Shown here one piece after another: positions 9,051-19,141 of a DNA stretch of 64,000 nt (position 1 is its first letter; every line of letters starts with the position of its first letter). The translations under genes were made by a program, and so were the position numbers. Below the pieces are notes generated by a model. It had not been told where the DNA came from. It searched no databases and was given only the letters and a program-made list of their open reading frames with translations. Source of the stretch: Moraxella sp. ZY210820 (lineage in GTDB: Bacteria > Pseudomonadota > Gammaproteobacteria > Pseudomonadales > Moraxellaceae); the NCBI RefSeq assembly GCF_030674635.1, contig NZ_CP089978.1, forward strand, positions 744,001-808,000, in the 5' to 3' direction.

Positions 9051-9081
9051 AAGATACTCACTTAGACTAAGTGAGTATCTT
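9051..9081. terminator. Bidirectional terminator hairpin
   Basis: Perfect 15-bp stem (AAGATACTCACTTAG and complement) around a single central base, lying between the thiolase stop at 9041 and the convergent ATPase stop at 9094. Confidence 0.75.
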
Positions 9082-9093
9082 GTTAAATGTTAG

Positions 9094-11706
9094 CTAACCA
9101 TAATTATTATCTTTTTTAAAAGTTTTTAATCTACTAGCAAAACTATCTTTCCAATCCTTATAATCCTTAAGATCATTCCTAATTTCAGTTTCGTTTGGCA
9201 ATTGGGAAATAGTAGATATTCCACCATCATGTTCTGTTATTGAATATTTGCCAAATAGACCTAATAAAAAGTCAATATCTGCTTTTTCCGTAACAATATA
9301 GCTAGATAAATTTCCCCTTTTAAAAGCAATATTTTTACTAAACCTTTCGTAGGTTTTACCCGATAAAATCTCTTCAACCGTTCGCTCTAATAGCATTCTA
9401 AATCGTTTTCGTGCAGAATCCAATTTCATTTCTCTATCAGATTGTTTATTGGGAGATATAGCTTTATATTCATCTAAAATTGTTATGATTGAATCAATTC
9501 GTTGTTGGACATTTTTAGCCAAATATGGAATTTCATCTGTAACAATACCACTAACACCATCATATTTGTCAATACTGGCAATATGACAATCTATTGAGCG
9601 TTTGGATTTATGCACATCTATTAATAGCCTTAGAAAAGATAAGTCATGTGTGAAAACAATAATTTGTCGATTTATTGACAATTCAATAATTTTATCAGCA
9701 ATCAAATCACGATAATTCATATCTAAAGAAGTTACTGGATCATCAAAAATAATTGTATTTTGACGATTATCAATTGTGCATTCTGCCAAAAAATTAGCCA
9801 ATGCCACGACTCTTTGTTCTCCCTCACTTAAAATTGTATTCATTTTTTGATTACTGCCATTAACATTGAGTTGGCATTGTTGATATGTATTCCCTCTCGT
9901 TGTTTTAGTTTTAGCAATTTTAATTTTGCTAGCTAAATCCTGATTAAACGACCCTAAATGCTTAATAAACTCCTCATGTTGTAATGCAACAGATTGGTCC
10001 ACAATAATTTCACCTATTTTTCGGGAAATCATAGTGGTATTTAATTTAGACTGACATAATTTTAGCCAAGTTTTAGATTGATATTCATCAAAGTATTGAA
10101 TAACTTTTTCTTTATTGTTGAAAAGAAACTCTTTAGCGACTAATTCATTCAATTCATCAGATAATTTTTGTCTATTTTTAGCTAGCTGAGTATTCTCACC
10201 AATTTGTTTATCAATATCTAATATACTTATTTGAATATATTGAGTAATTTTCTTTGGATTGCACACCAATTCCTCCATTTCATTATTCAAAAAAGCAATA
10301 ATATTTCTTTTACAATCCATAATGGATTGCAAGAATTCATTATAAATATCTTCAAAATTAGGTATATGGTGCAATAACTCTGATAATTCCTCCAAACTTG
10401 GAAACTGAATGGAACTATATGAATTTTTTGAGTTATTGATTGTTTTGGTAATAACATCTAATTGTTGTGAAACATCATTTAAAACAAATTCATTAAATAC
10501 TTCCAATCTTCGTTTTGCTACTTCATCGAGTTCTTGTTGGCACAAAACGCATTTTTGAGCTGATAACAGGGATGGAAAATTATGACCATCTGACAAATGA
10601 GAATGATGAGCATATTTTTGAGCAGAATCCCATAATGTACGCCAAGGATTAGTGCCAAAACCATCTAATGTATTAACACTTGACAGTTTTTGACTTGCTA
10701 AGAAATATGCTTGACTTACAGAAGCAAATGCATTTTTTATTTGTTGTATGTGACCAACATTATCTTCATTAAATAAATCTTCAATTCTTTTTAAGTGTTC
10801 AATATGAAGAGAATAACGTCTTTTTTGGGCGTTTAGATTTTGAATTTTCTCATTAGGATTCTGTTCGTGAAGTAAAGTAGTTAAGTTATTTTTCCTATTT
10901 ATATTTTCTTGCGTCCACTCAATATAAGATTTAATCTCTAAACGACTTAAGTTTTCCATTGAATTGTACCATTGCGATACTTCTGTTCTTAGTAGCTCAT
11001 TACTTAAAGAGGGTTTTTGTGTGTGATACGAAGCAATTGAATTTTCAATTTTTTCATTCATTTGCTTAAATGTATCAATAAGCTTTTCTAAAACATCGAT
11101 GCCAACTGGCTTATATTCATTTGGATTTTCATCGTTAATATAGATATTGCCACAATCGCTATCAAAAACAAAGATAGAGTTCAATAGTGGGTGAGTGTGA
11201 GCAGTATTTCCATCCACCCAATTATATTGAATGTCTGAATTATTGTGCTTTAAGGTCAAATCAACCTTTTGTATATTATTTGAAGGATTGAAAATGTTAT
11301 TCTTCAATTCAATGCTAGAATTTCTACTCCAACACAACTTTCTAAGTATTCTCACATAGCTAGATTTTCCAGAACCATTATTACCATAGACAATTGTTAA
11401 TCCATCTGGTGCAAACTCTAAATTAGCCTGATTGTCTAAAGCACAAATATTATTCGGATTACTCAATCTGAATAGCTTGGGATAAGTTGAGTTTGGACTT
11501 GTAATGGCTGGAAAATGACTACTATTGAACTCTATTGCATTTAGATTGATGGTTGTATCACCACATTCTTTTTTTACCAATAATGTTAGTTCATCAATAT
11601 CTGTATCTGTAAGGTTTGATTGTGTAATAATTCTTCGCAAAGCATCTTTTATGAATAAAGGCTTATTTTGTGACCAATCTAAAATTTCTTGATAAATAGA
11701 CATCAT
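9094..11706 (-). CDS. SMC/RloC-like ABC ATPase with zinc-hook motif
   Basis: An 870-residue protein with a split ABC ATPase head. The P-loop YGNNGSGKSSYVRILR is near residues 108-123. The signature LSEGEQRVVALANFLAE and Walker B TIIFDDPVTSLD follow near 630-660, then the H-loop IIVFTHDLSFL. Between the halves lies a long helical region containing a CVLC zinc-hook-like motif near residue 384. This arrangement matches the COG4694/AAA_13 family that includes the anticodon nuclease RloC and other Rad50-like defence ATPases. The C-terminal extension (about 200 residues after Walker B) could be an effector, but I cannot identify the RloC/PrrC nuclease motif with certainty. It stands alone between the thiolase gene and prmC. 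A solitary antiphage or DNA-damage ATPase is the best guess. Confidence 0.75.
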   Translation of the reverse strand: MMSIYQEILDWSQNKPLFIKDALRRIITQSNLTDTDIDELTLLVKKECGDTTINLNAIEFNSSHFPAITSPNSTYPKLFRLSNPNNICALDNQANLEFAPDGLTIVYGNNGSGKSSYVRILRKLCWSRNSSIELKNNIFNPSNNIQKVDLTLKHNNSDIQYNWVDGNTAHTHPLLNSIFVFDSDCGNIYINDENPNEYKPVGIDVLEKLIDTFKQMNEKIENSIASYHTQKPSLSNELLRTEVSQWYNSMENLSRLEIKSYIEWTQENINRKNNLTTLLHEQNPNEKIQNLNAQKRRYSLHIEHLKRIEDLFNEDNVGHIQQIKNAFASVSQAYFLASQKLSSVNTLDGFGTNPWRTLWDSAQKYAHHSHLSDGHNFPSLLSAQKCVLCQQELDEVAKRRLEVFNEFVLNDVSQQLDVITKTINNSKNSYSSIQFPSLEELSELLHHIPNFEDIYNEFLQSIMDCKRNIIAFLNNEMEELVCNPKKITQYIQISILDIDKQIGENTQLAKNRQKLSDELNELVAKEFLFNNKEKVIQYFDEYQSKTWLKLCQSKLNTTMISRKIGEIIVDQSVALQHEEFIKHLGSFNQDLASKIKIAKTKTTRGNTYQQCQLNVNGSNQKMNTILSEGEQRVVALANFLAECTIDNRQNTIIFDDPVTSLDMNYRDLIADKIIELSINRQIIVFTHDLSFLRLLIDVHKSKRSIDCHIASIDKYDGVSGIVTDEIPYLAKNVQQRIDSIITILDEYKAISPNKQSDREMKLDSARKRFRMLLERTVEEILSGKTYERFSKNIAFKRGNLSSYIVTEKADIDFLLGLFGKYSITEHDGGISTISQLPNETEIRNDLKDYKDWKDSFASRLKTFKKDNNYG

Positions 11707-11918
11707 TATAATCCTAATAAAATGTATTAATGTATTTTATACTATCAGCTACTTATTTAAATGTCAATATGAACAAATTACTAAATTATCATAAGAAGTT
11801 TATATTATCTATCAGTAATATATTGACAACAAAATATCCATTCTTTAGTATGATAACTATTCATAAAACTACAACAAATCCATTATAATATTTAAAATTA
11901 ACCCTATGATTTACAAGT

Positions 11919-12737
11919 ATGAATATATCCCAAGCACTTGCATTACGCGGAGAATTAGACAGTTATGAACGCCAAGAAAATATGTGGTTATTGGCACATA
12001 TTTTAAATTGTTCCGCATTAGAATTAAAATTGATGTCAAATGATGAATTGACTGAAACACAACAACAGACTTATTTAACGGCGATTGAGCGTTTAAATAC
12101 GGGCGAACCTTTAGCCTATATTTTAGGTTCACAACCATTTTGGAGTTTGGATTTAAAAGTAACACATGATACTTTAGTGCCACGTCCAGATACAGAAATT
12201 TTAGTGGAAACGGCTTTAAATTTGATATTGCCAACACAAGCAAAAGTATTGGATTTAGGAACAGGTACAGGAGCAATCGCTTTATCTTTAGCGAAAGAAC
12301 ACCCAACATGGCAAGTAGTTGCAACGGATATTTATCAAGCAACTTTAGATGTTGCACAAGAAAATGCTCAAATCCATCAATTATCGAATGTGCAATTTGC
12401 TTTGGGGACGTGGTATCAAGCGATTGATAATCATTGTAAATTTGATTTAATTGTTTCAAATCCACCTTATATTGATGCTGTTGATAGTCATCTTGCAAAC
12501 CTACCTTATGAGCCACGCCGTGCTTTGGTTGCAGAACAGCAGGGTTTAGCGGATTTGGTTGTGATTATTGGTCAAGCACCACATTATTTAAATAAAAATG
12601 CTTGGTTAATTGTTGAGCATGGTTATAATCAAGGGCAGGCGATACGAAAGTTATTTTTACAAGCAAAGTTTAGTGATGTTAAAACCATTCGTGATTATGG
12701 TGGTAATGAAAGGATTACTTTAGGTTGTTATCGTTGA
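11919..12737 (+). CDS. prmC: Peptide chain release factor N5-glutamine methyltransferase PrmC
   Basis: A 272-residue SAM-dependent methyltransferase that methylates the GGQ glutamine of release factors RF1 and RF2. It has the SAM motif VLDLGTGTGAIALSLA near residues 107-122 and the diagnostic catalytic NPPY tetrad in IVSNPPYID near residue 180. The N-terminal helical domain recognising RF is present, and length is typical (about 275 aa). No strong ribosome binding site precedes the ATG. A hydroxyacid dehydrogenase gene follows 56 bp downstream on the same strand. prfA is not in the immediate neighbourhood. Confidence 0.93.
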   Translation: MNISQALALRGELDSYERQENMWLLAHILNCSALELKLMSNDELTETQQQTYLTAIERLNTGEPLAYILGSQPFWSLDLKVTHDTLVPRPDTEILVETALNLILPTQAKVLDLGTGTGAIALSLAKEHPTWQVVATDIYQATLDVAQENAQIHQLSNVQFALGTWYQAIDNHCKFDLIVSNPPYIDAVDSHLANLPYEPRRALVAEQQGLADLVVIIGQAPHYLNKNAWLIVEHGYNQGQAIRKLFLQAKFSDVKTIRDYGGNERITLGCYR

Positions 12738-12793
12738 GCTAGGTCAATATTTCTTATATGATACATATCAAATTATTGATGGAGTTTTAAATC

Positions 12794-13675
12794 ATGAAAT
12801 CAGTTGCTTTTTTAGGGTTAGGGGCGATGGGCTATCGTATGGCGAGCCATTTGCCTAAACAATTTCAAGATGTGCGGGTATGGAATCGCACGACAGCTAA
12901 AGCACAACAACATGCCGAGCAATATCAAACGCAAGCAGTTGATTTGGCAACAGCCTTTCAAGCGGACGTGATATTTTCATGCTTGCCAACTAGTTTAGAA
13001 GTATATCATCTAATGTTGCAAGCGGAAGAACATGGTTGGCTTAAAACGGGTAGCATTTGGGTTGATTGTACGAGTGGTGTGCCTGCCTATGCAAAAGCGA
13101 TGAGTGAAAACTTAAAAACTTATGGCGTGGATTTTTTAGATGCACCTGTAAGTGGGCAAACCATCGGTGCAGAAAATGGCACATTAACGGTGATGGTAGG
13201 TGGTCAAGCTGAAGCTTTTGAACGTGTTTATCCTGCTATGCAATGTTTTGGTAAATTAATTCAACATGTAGGTGAAAGTGGGGCAGGTTTTGCAGTAAAA
13301 GCTGTCAATAATATGTTGATGGCGGTGAATATTTGTGCAGTTGCTGAAGGGTTAGGCACTTTAAAAGCCCATGGTGTAGATTTAAATTCTGCTTTGACGT
13401 GTATCAATGCATCTAGTGGTAAAAGTATGGTTACAGAAACAGTATTTCCACAACGTGTACTCAATCGAGCATTTCCATTAACTTTTGCTCTGCCACTGTT
13501 AGATAAAGATACAGGAATTGCCTTAGATTTGGCTCAACAGCAAAAATTAGCCACACCTGTTTTATCAACGGTGCGTAATTTGGTCAATATTGCCAATAGT
13601 CAATCAACTGCTAATGATGATTTTTCGACCATTGCCAAAATGTATGAGCAATGGCATAAATCAACATTGGAATAA
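12794..13675 (+). CDS. NAD(P)-dependent beta-hydroxyacid dehydrogenase (3-hydroxyisobutyrate dehydrogenase-like)
   Basis: A 293-residue member of the 3-hydroxyisobutyrate/tartronate-semialdehyde reductase family. The Rossmann motif FLGLGAMGYRMA opens the protein; the substrate-binding segment DAPVSGQTIGAENGTLTVMV lies near residues 116-135. The catalytic Lys sits in GAGFAVKAVNNML near residue 170. GGAG precedes the ATG. Substrates in this family (3-hydroxyisobutyrate, tartronate semialdehyde, succinic semialdehyde, glyoxylate) cannot be told apart from sequence alone. There is no valine-degradation operon around it, so a generic name is safer than MmsB. Confidence 0.85.
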   Translation: MKSVAFLGLGAMGYRMASHLPKQFQDVRVWNRTTAKAQQHAEQYQTQAVDLATAFQADVIFSCLPTSLEVYHLMLQAEEHGWLKTGSIWVDCTSGVPAYAKAMSENLKTYGVDFLDAPVSGQTIGAENGTLTVMVGGQAEAFERVYPAMQCFGKLIQHVGESGAGFAVKAVNNMLMAVNICAVAEGLGTLKAHGVDLNSALTCINASSGKSMVTETVFPQRVLNRAFPLTFALPLLDKDTGIALDLAQQQKLATPVLSTVRNLVNIANSQSTANDDFSTIAKMYEQWHKSTLE

Positions 13676-13696
13676 TATAGAATTGATATTTTGAAA

Positions 13697-13762
13697 TGTA
13701 GGGGTTTATTACATAAACCCTTTGTAAAATCAATTACTTGGGTGAATATAATTCACCCTACA
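13697..13762 (+). repeat. Bipartite palindromic intergenic repeat, copy B
   Basis: Arm 1 is a GGGTTTAT/ATAAACCC stem; the linker is TTTGTAAAATCAATTACTT; arm 2 is a GGGTGAA/TTCACCC stem. The ends are TGTAGGGG and CCCTACA. It sits downstream of the dehydrogenase gene, between convergent genes, and is nearly identical to the copies at 52014 and 54209. Confidence 0.9.
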
Positions 13763-13793
13763 GTTTAATTATCAATTGAAATCAAATAATTAA

Positions 13794-14318
13794 TTATTCA
13801 TCCGTATGATACATTAAATAAAGTTCAGTAAGATTTTCTGGAATTTCTTCAGCCAATTCGTCCATTAATTGACCATTACGGCGGAAACTTTCCATTTGTG
13901 GGTCTTCTTCGTCAATACCGCTAAATACCATCATTGGTAAAGTCAGTTCAATTAGATTTTCTTCCAATTCTGGTTGGAACCATGCTTCTTCGTTTAAGAA
14001 GAGTGCATCGACAAAACCAACCGCCCAATCACCTAGACTTGAATCAACATCAGCTTCTTCAATTTCAAAAGGGAAGTCAATTAATTCTTCATTAACTAAT
14101 GTAGTTTGAATCTGTTTTAACCATAATTGAATGTGTTCAACAATTTCTTGTGGCACTTTTTGCTGTTGTTGGTCAAATAATTCTTTTAGCCAATTGCTAA
14201 ATTGGGGGCCTACTGCAACAGCACATAAAAAACCATGTGTGGCAGCAAAATCTAAGCCATATTCGTTTTGTTCGCCATCTAAATAATCGGCGAGTAAATC
14301 TAAATTAACTTGAGTCAT
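13794..14318 (-). CDS. UPF0149 family protein (YgfB/YecA-like)
   Basis: A 174-residue acidic protein of the UPF0149 family. The diagnostic N-terminal motif THGFLCAVAVGP is near residues 29-40, with the conserved GDWAVGFVDALF segment in the C-terminal half. Family members are all-helical. In Pseudomonas aeruginosa YgfB affects beta-lactam resistance by repressing the amidase gene ampDh3; whether that applies here is unknown. It is downstream of and on the same strand as the PA3496-type gene, with a 31-bp gap, so the two are probably co-transcribed. Confidence 0.85.
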   Translation of the reverse strand: MTQVNLDLLADYLDGEQNEYGLDFAATHGFLCAVAVGPQFSNWLKELFDQQQQKVPQEIVEHIQLWLKQIQTTLVNEELIDFPFEIEEADVDSSLGDWAVGFVDALFLNEEAWFQPELEENLIELTLPMMVFSGIDEEDPQMESFRRNGQLMDELAEEIPENLTELYLMYHTDE

Positions 14319-14349
14319 ATTTTATCTCAAAAACAAAAGTGAAAATCAA

Positions 14350-14562
14350 TTATTCATTTTCATCATCAAAATCGTCTAAATCATCGAAATCATAATCGAA
14401 GTCTTTAAGTTCTTTTTCTAAACGGCGTTGGGCAAGTAAATCATCAATTAAGCGACGTTTTTCTAAAGATTCTTTACTACTTAATTTCGCATCATTTTCA
14501 TCGAAATTAATCGTTTCATCATCACCATAATTATCATCTAGTTCAAAATCTGGTGGGCTCAT
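14350..14562 (-). CDS. PA3496-type small acidic protein
   Basis: A 70-residue, very acidic protein with no signal peptide. The central EKRRLIDDLLAQRRLEKELK segment followed by an Asp-rich tail (DFDYDFDDLDDFDD) matches the short PA3496 family annotated in pseudomonads and Acinetobacter as putative envelope-integrity proteins. That functional label is weak. It forms a likely two-gene unit with the UPF0149 gene and is divergent from rpoD across a 354-bp intergenic region holding a Fur-box-like sequence. Confidence 0.7.
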   Translation of the reverse strand: MSPPDFELDDNYGDDETINFDENDAKLSSKESLEKRRLIDDLLAQRRLEKELKDFDYDFDDLDDFDDENE

Positions 14563-14916
14563 TTCATATCCTCACAAAAATAAGTTTGATTTTAATTGCG
14601 TTATTTATCTTTTTTTATAACTAATGTCAAGTTTTTTTGATAATTTTTATTAAAAAATAGAAAAAATATATTTTTTGATGATTATTTAATCTATATTATG
14701 TGTATTGATGGACAGCTTAATTATAATGATAAGCATTATATAATGAAGTTTTTCAATTTAGAGAACATAATTTTTACAGATAATTTTTACTTAGAGCATA
14801 GCAGGAATATATGATTTTATGCTATGATATGAGATTAACATCAGAATAACGTTCAGTTAAAAATAACGTTGTTTGATAATTTATTATGATTAAGCAGATT
14901 TAAGGCGTCATTCATC
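14563..14916. other. 354-bp divergent intergenic region upstream of rpoD
   Basis: Very AT-rich. It holds a Fur-box-like palindrome at 14722-14740, and two AACGTT palindromes around 14849-14870 (ATAACGTTCAG and AATAACGTTG). An inverted pair AGCATA/TATGCT lies around 14796-14825. No ORF is supported. A long rpoD leader or a small RNA is possible. Confidence 0.5.
14722..14740. promoter_or_regulatory. Fur-box-like palindrome
   Basis: TATAATGATAAGCATTATA matches 16 of 19 positions of the classical Fur consensus GATAATGATAATCATTATC. It is about 180 bp upstream of rpoD and 160 bp upstream of the divergent PA3496-type gene. Confidence 0.5.
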
Positions 14917-16809
14917 ATGAGCGAAAATGAATTGGAATCTCAAAAATCCCAAGTTGCCGAGTTAATTACTCGTGGTCGTGAGCAAGGTTATTTGACTTAT
15001 GCTGAAATTAACGACCATTTGCCAGAGTCGATTACAGAAAGTGAGCAAATTGAAGATATTATTCAAATGCTTCAAGATGTTGGTATTCCTGTGCATGAAC
15101 GCGCACCTGAATCTGATGATGCCATGTTTAGTGAAACATCGGAAGTGGGAGATGATATTGCTGCTGAAGAGGCGGCGGCAGTTTTAGCTTCGGTAGAAAA
15201 TGAACCAGGACGGACGACTGACCCTGTGCGTATGTATATGCGTGAAATGGGGACTGTTGAACTTTTAACCCGTGATGGCGAAATTAGTATTGCAAAACGT
15301 ATCGAAGAGGGTACACGTGATGTTTTAAAATCAATTGCGTATTGGCCAACTGCAGTTGATGTAGTATTAGATGAATATCAAACTTACTTAGCAGGTGAAC
15401 GCCGTTTAGCAGATATTTTTTCAGGCTATTTAGACCCTGAAGAGTTAAACGAAGAAATTCCAGATGTGTTAGATGAGGACGCAGAGAAAGAGCTTAATGC
15501 TCAGGCTGGTAGTTTAGATGATGATATTGATTTAGATGATGAAAGTGATGAGGAAGTTGCAGTTGGAGGTGAAGAGGGTGATGATGATTCAGGTCCAGAT
15601 CCAGAACTTGCCAAACAACGTTTTGCAGAGTTAGAGGCAATTTGGCATAAAACGAATGCGATTGTAAGGGAAAATGGTCGTCATAGTGCTTATGGTAAAG
15701 CAGCGTTAGATGAATTAGCTGCTGTATTTATGATGTTTAAATTTACGCCACGTTTATTTGATTTAATTGCAGAGTCAATTCGTGGTACACATGAGCAAAT
15801 TCGCCAAAATGAACGTGAAATTATGCGTTATGCTTTGCGTCGTGGACGTATGGATCGTGAATTATTCCGTGTGTCATTCCCCGGTCAAGAGTCAAATCAA
15901 GCATGGCTTGATGAACAATTAGAAAAAGTTCCAGAAGAAACAAAGGTTTATCTACGCCGAGTGCGTGCTGATGTGATGGCTTATCAGGCAAAAATTGGTG
16001 AAATTGAACAACAGCTTGGCTTAAAAGTAAGTGAAATTAAAGACATTTCTAAACGCATGGCAATTGGTGAAGCGAAAGCTCATCGTGCGAAAAAAGAAAT
16101 GGTTGAAGCAAACTTACGTTTGGTGATTTCGATTGCCAAAAAATATACTAATCGTGGCTTACAATTCCTTGATTTGATTCAAGAAGGTAATATCGGCTTA
16201 ATGAAAGCGGTAGATAAATTTGAATATCGTCGTGGTTATAAATTCTCAACTTATGCAACTTGGTGGATTCGTCAAGCGATTACACGTTCGATTGCAGACC
16301 AAGCACGAACTATTCGTATTCCTGTGCATATGATTGAAACTATTAACAAAATTAATCGTGTTTCACGTCAATTATTACAAGAAATGGGTCGTGAGCCTAC
16401 ACCTGAAGAATTGGGCGAACGTTTGGATATGGATGAATCTAAAGTCCGTAAAGTGTTAAAAATTGCTAAAGAACCAATTTCAATGGAGACACCAATTGGT
16501 GATGATGAAGATAGTCATTTGGGGGATTTCATTGAAGACCAAAATATCATTTCGCCAGTCGATGCAGCGACTTCACAAGGTCTGCGTGAAGCAACACGAG
16601 AAGTGTTGGAAAATTTAACTGAGCGTGAAGCAAAAGTATTGAAAATGCGTTTTGGTATTGATATGACTACAGACCATACTTTAGAAGAAGTGGGTCGTCA
16701 GTTTGATGTAACGCGTGAACGCATTCGTCAAATTGAAGCTAAAGCATTGCGTAAACTTCGCCATCCATCACGTTCTGAACATTTACGTTCATTCTTAGAA
16801 AGTGATTAA
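14917..16809 (+). CDS. rpoD: RNA polymerase primary sigma factor RpoD (sigma-70)
   Basis: A 630-residue housekeeping sigma factor. Region 1.1 is N-terminal and region 1.2 is at [17 protein letters not shown] non-conserved acidic insert (many Asp/Glu near residues 190-225) follows. Regions 2.1-2.4 hold the -10 recognition helix in [19 protein letters not shown]. Region 3 follows, and region 4.2 carries the -35 helix in [20 protein letters not shown] near the C terminus. All functional segments are intact and length is typical for Pseudomonadales. It is followed by a strong terminator and then dnaX. Confidence 0.97.
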   Translation: MSENELESQKSQVAELITRGREQGYLTYAEINDHLPESITESEQIEDIIQMLQDVGIPVHERAPESDDAMFSETSEVGDDIAAEEAAAVLASVENEPGRTTDPVRMYMREMGTVELLTRDGEISIAKRIEEGTRDVLKSIAYWPTAVDVVLDEYQTYLAGERRLADIFSGYLDPEELNEEIPDVLDEDAEKELNAQAGSLDDDIDLDDESDEEVAVGGEEGDDDSGPDPELAKQRFAELEAIWHKTNAIVRENGRHSAYGKAALDELAAVFMMFKFTPRLFDLIAESIRGTHEQIRQNEREIMRYALRRGRMDRELFRVSFPGQESNQAWLDEQLEKVPEETKVYLRRVRADVMAYQAKIGEIEQQLGLKVSEIKDISKRMAIGEAKAHRAKKEMVEANLRLVISIAKKYTNRGLQFLDLIQEGNIGLMKAVDKFEYRRGYKFSTYATWWIRQAITRSIADQARTIRIPVHMIETINKINRVSRQLLQEMGREPTPEELGERLDMDESKVRKVLKIAKEPISMETPIGDDEDSHLGDFIEDQNIISPVDAATSQGLREATREVLENLTEREAKVLKMRFGIDMTTDHTLEEVGRQFDVTRERIRQIEAKALRKLRHPSRSEHLRSFLESD

Positions 16810-16835
16810 TTCGAGATTAAATGTTTAATGATAGG

Positions 16836-16881
16836 CAAAAGATTTATCGCATAATCATCATGTGATAAATCTTTTGTTTTT
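16836..16881 (+). terminator. Rho-independent terminator after rpoD
   Basis: 13-bp perfect stem CAAAAGATTTATC with its complement around a 15-nt loop, then five T residues. Confidence 0.8.
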
Positions 16882-16917
16882 ATCATGATTATATAGACAG
16901 ATTGCTAAGAGTTTATT

Positions 16918-19140
16918 ATGTATCAAGTTCTCGCTCGTAAATATCGTCCGCATAATTTTTATGAATTGGTTGGGCAACAACATGTTTCTAAAGCTTTAAC
17001 CAGTGCTTTAGAGCGAGGACGTTTACATCATGCTTATTTATTTACAGGAACACGTGGGGTGGGGAAAACCACAATTGCACGTATTTTAGCTAAATGTCTA
17101 AATTGTGAAACGGGTATTACTGCTACACCATGTGAACAATGTAATGTATGTCAAGCGGTAAATGAAGGACGATTTATTGATTTAATTGAAATTGACGCAG
17201 CATCTCGTACCAAAGTTGAAGATACACGAGAGTTACTGGACAATGTGCCCTATGCACCAACACAAGGACGGTTTAAAGTTTATTTAATTGACGAAGTACA
17301 TATGCTTTCTACACATTCTTTTAATGCTTTACTTAAAACTTTAGAAGAACCGCCTGAGCATGTTAAGTTTTTATTTGCGACAACTGATCCACAAAAATTA
17401 CCAATCACGGTGATTTCACGTTGTTTGCAATTTACGTTACGTCCTTTAACGATAGAAGAGATTCATCATCATATTGACAAAATCTTAACTTTAGAACAGA
17501 TTCATCATGATGATGGGGCATTATGGCAATTAGCTGAATCAGCACAAGGTTCATTGCGTGATGCATTATCGCTCACTGACCAAGCAATTGCCTATGGGCA
17601 AGGAGTTATCCAACAGCAAGATGTTAAAGAAATGCTTGGTTTGATTGATAAACATTTGGTGTATGATTTATTGCTCGCAATTCATCAAAATCAACGTCAA
17701 ATGGTGGCGGAATTATTATTGTTATTTCGTCAGCAAGCGATTGATGTAGCGATGGTGTTAGACCAACTGATTTCAACATTGCATGAATTGGCTTTAATGC
17801 AACATTTGCCAAATTTAACAGCAAATTATAGCCAAGATATTAACCAAAAAATTCAAATGTTGGCACAACGTATTTCGGCGACAGATTTGCAATTGTATTA
17901 TCAAATTGCCTGTAAAGGACGTGATGAATTAAATCTTGCAGTTACACAAGCACAAGGATTTGAAATGTGCATTTTACGTTTGTTGGCATTTCGTCCGTTA
18001 TCTAATAATGAAATTATATCATCAGAAAATGTATTACCCAAAAATGTATCATCACAATCAATAGTGATTGAAAATAGAAGCATGGAAAATGCCTTAATAG
18101 AAGAAAAAACGGAACATTTAGAAATAGAAAATATTACAACAGTAGGAGAAAATGTTATAAGTTCGATGTCTGATACTGTGGTCAATAGCATAGATGAGCC
18201 AACAATAGATGCGATTGAACAAGTTACGCAACAAGCGGTCTTTGAGCCATTATCTCAACAGGATATTTCTGATACAGATACGCAGATTATAGAAAATCCT
18301 ACTGCAATGTCTATAAATGTGGATAATTTAAACACTTATCCACAATTAGATGATTTAGCTGAGCATTTTATCCGCTTTGATACTCGACAAAATGATTTAA
18401 TTGATGTATTTGAACAAGAAGCAAGTTTACAACAACAAACGTCATTAAAAACGAAAATACAAGGTTTGATGTATTTAGATGGTACACAAGATTTAGTTGA
18501 TGTTGATGATGAAACATCAACACCAATTATTCATCAATCGACCATTATGGAAGCTATTCCGTCTGCACCAAGTATTCCTGTGATGCAAGAAAATACAGCA
18601 TTAGTACAACCATTGATGGTTACTGAAGGCACTATCATGCCATCACAGATAGATACGCATCAGTTGAGTAAAGTACCTGAATTGGTACAGCCTAATGAAT
18701 TAAGTCCACAACAAATTTTACAATTGCCAGAGCAAGATTTAACAGGGCAGTGGACAGCGGAAAAGTACGAGTATTGGTTACGCAAACATAGTGAATTATC
18801 GCCTGTGATACAAGGTTTTATACAAGATGGTATGATGACTGGCGATATTATTGGTGTATCAGTCTTGAATATTCCACGACAATATGAAATGATGTTACAT
18901 GGTTTCATTCCACATATTGAGCAAGCATTAAAGAAAATTGACCGTCATAATAGCTTGCAAATAAATTGGGTTGAACAATTAGAAGTGAATGTGATGACGC
19001 CATTACGTTTACAGCAACAACGTGAAATGAAAGCACATCAACAAGCCTTAAAATGGCTACATCAACATCAGGGTATTGCCAGTTTTGTGCAAACCTTTTC
19101 AGGGCAAATCCGTGATATTGAATTAGAGCAAGGGGAATAA
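16918..19140 (+). CDS. dnaX: DNA polymerase III subunits tau/gamma
   Basis: A 740-residue clamp-loader ATPase. The P-loop GTRGVGKTTIARILA is near residues 44-58. The four-Cys zinc module runs from CLNCETG to CEQCNVCQ near 64-82. Walker B is LIDEVHMLS, sensor 1 lies in FATTDPQKLP, and sensor 2 in AQGSLRDALSLTDQA. After domain III (about residue 365) comes a long acidic, low-complexity linker (roughly residues 370-580), longer than usual, then the tau domain that binds the polymerase and helicase. It starts the dnaX / phosphatase / murB gene run; the phosphatase start follows the stop after one base. Confidence 0.95.
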   Translation: MYQVLARKYRPHNFYELVGQQHVSKALTSALERGRLHHAYLFTGTRGVGKTTIARILAKCLNCETGITATPCEQCNVCQAVNEGRFIDLIEIDAASRTKVEDTRELLDNVPYAPTQGRFKVYLIDEVHMLSTHSFNALLKTLEEPPEHVKFLFATTDPQKLPITVISRCLQFTLRPLTIEEIHHHIDKILTLEQIHHDDGALWQLAESAQGSLRDALSLTDQAIAYGQGVIQQQDVKEMLGLIDKHLVYDLLLAIHQNQRQMVAELLLLFRQQAIDVAMVLDQLISTLHELALMQHLPNLTANYSQDINQKIQMLAQRISATDLQLYYQIACKGRDELNLAVTQAQGFEMCILRLLAFRPLSNNEIISSENVLPKNVSSQSIVIENRSMENALIEEKTEHLEIENITTVGENVISSMSDTVVNSIDEPTIDAIEQVTQQAVFEPLSQQDISDTDTQIIENPTAMSINVDNLNTYPQLDDLAEHFIRFDTRQNDLIDVFEQEASLQQQTSLKTKIQGLMYLDGTQDLVDVDDETSTPIIHQSTIMEAIPSAPSIPVMQENTALVQPLMVTEGTIMPSQIDTHQLSKVPELVQPNELSPQQILQLPEQDLTGQWTAEKYEYWLRKHSELSPVIQGFIQDGMMTGDIIGVSVLNIPRQYEMMLHGFIPHIEQALKKIDRHNSLQINWVEQLEVNVMTPLRLQQQREMKAHQQALKWLHQHQGIASFVQTFSGQIRDIELEQGE

Positions 19141-19141
19141 C

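Noticed and set aside
11911..12516. Minus-strand ORF of 201 codons opposite prmC
   Set aside because: It overlaps a well-supported prmC with all methyltransferase motifs; its product is low-complexity Leu/Ile-rich.
13697..13762. Intergenic palindromic repeats as simple terminators
   Set aside because: They share conserved ends and a conserved linker at several loci, more than termination needs, so they are listed as repeats even if they also stop transcription.
18095..18115. A-rich run in dnaX as a programmed frameshift site for gamma subunit
   Set aside because: The AAAAAAC run is not in the reading frame needed for -1 slippage, and no clear stem-loop follows.
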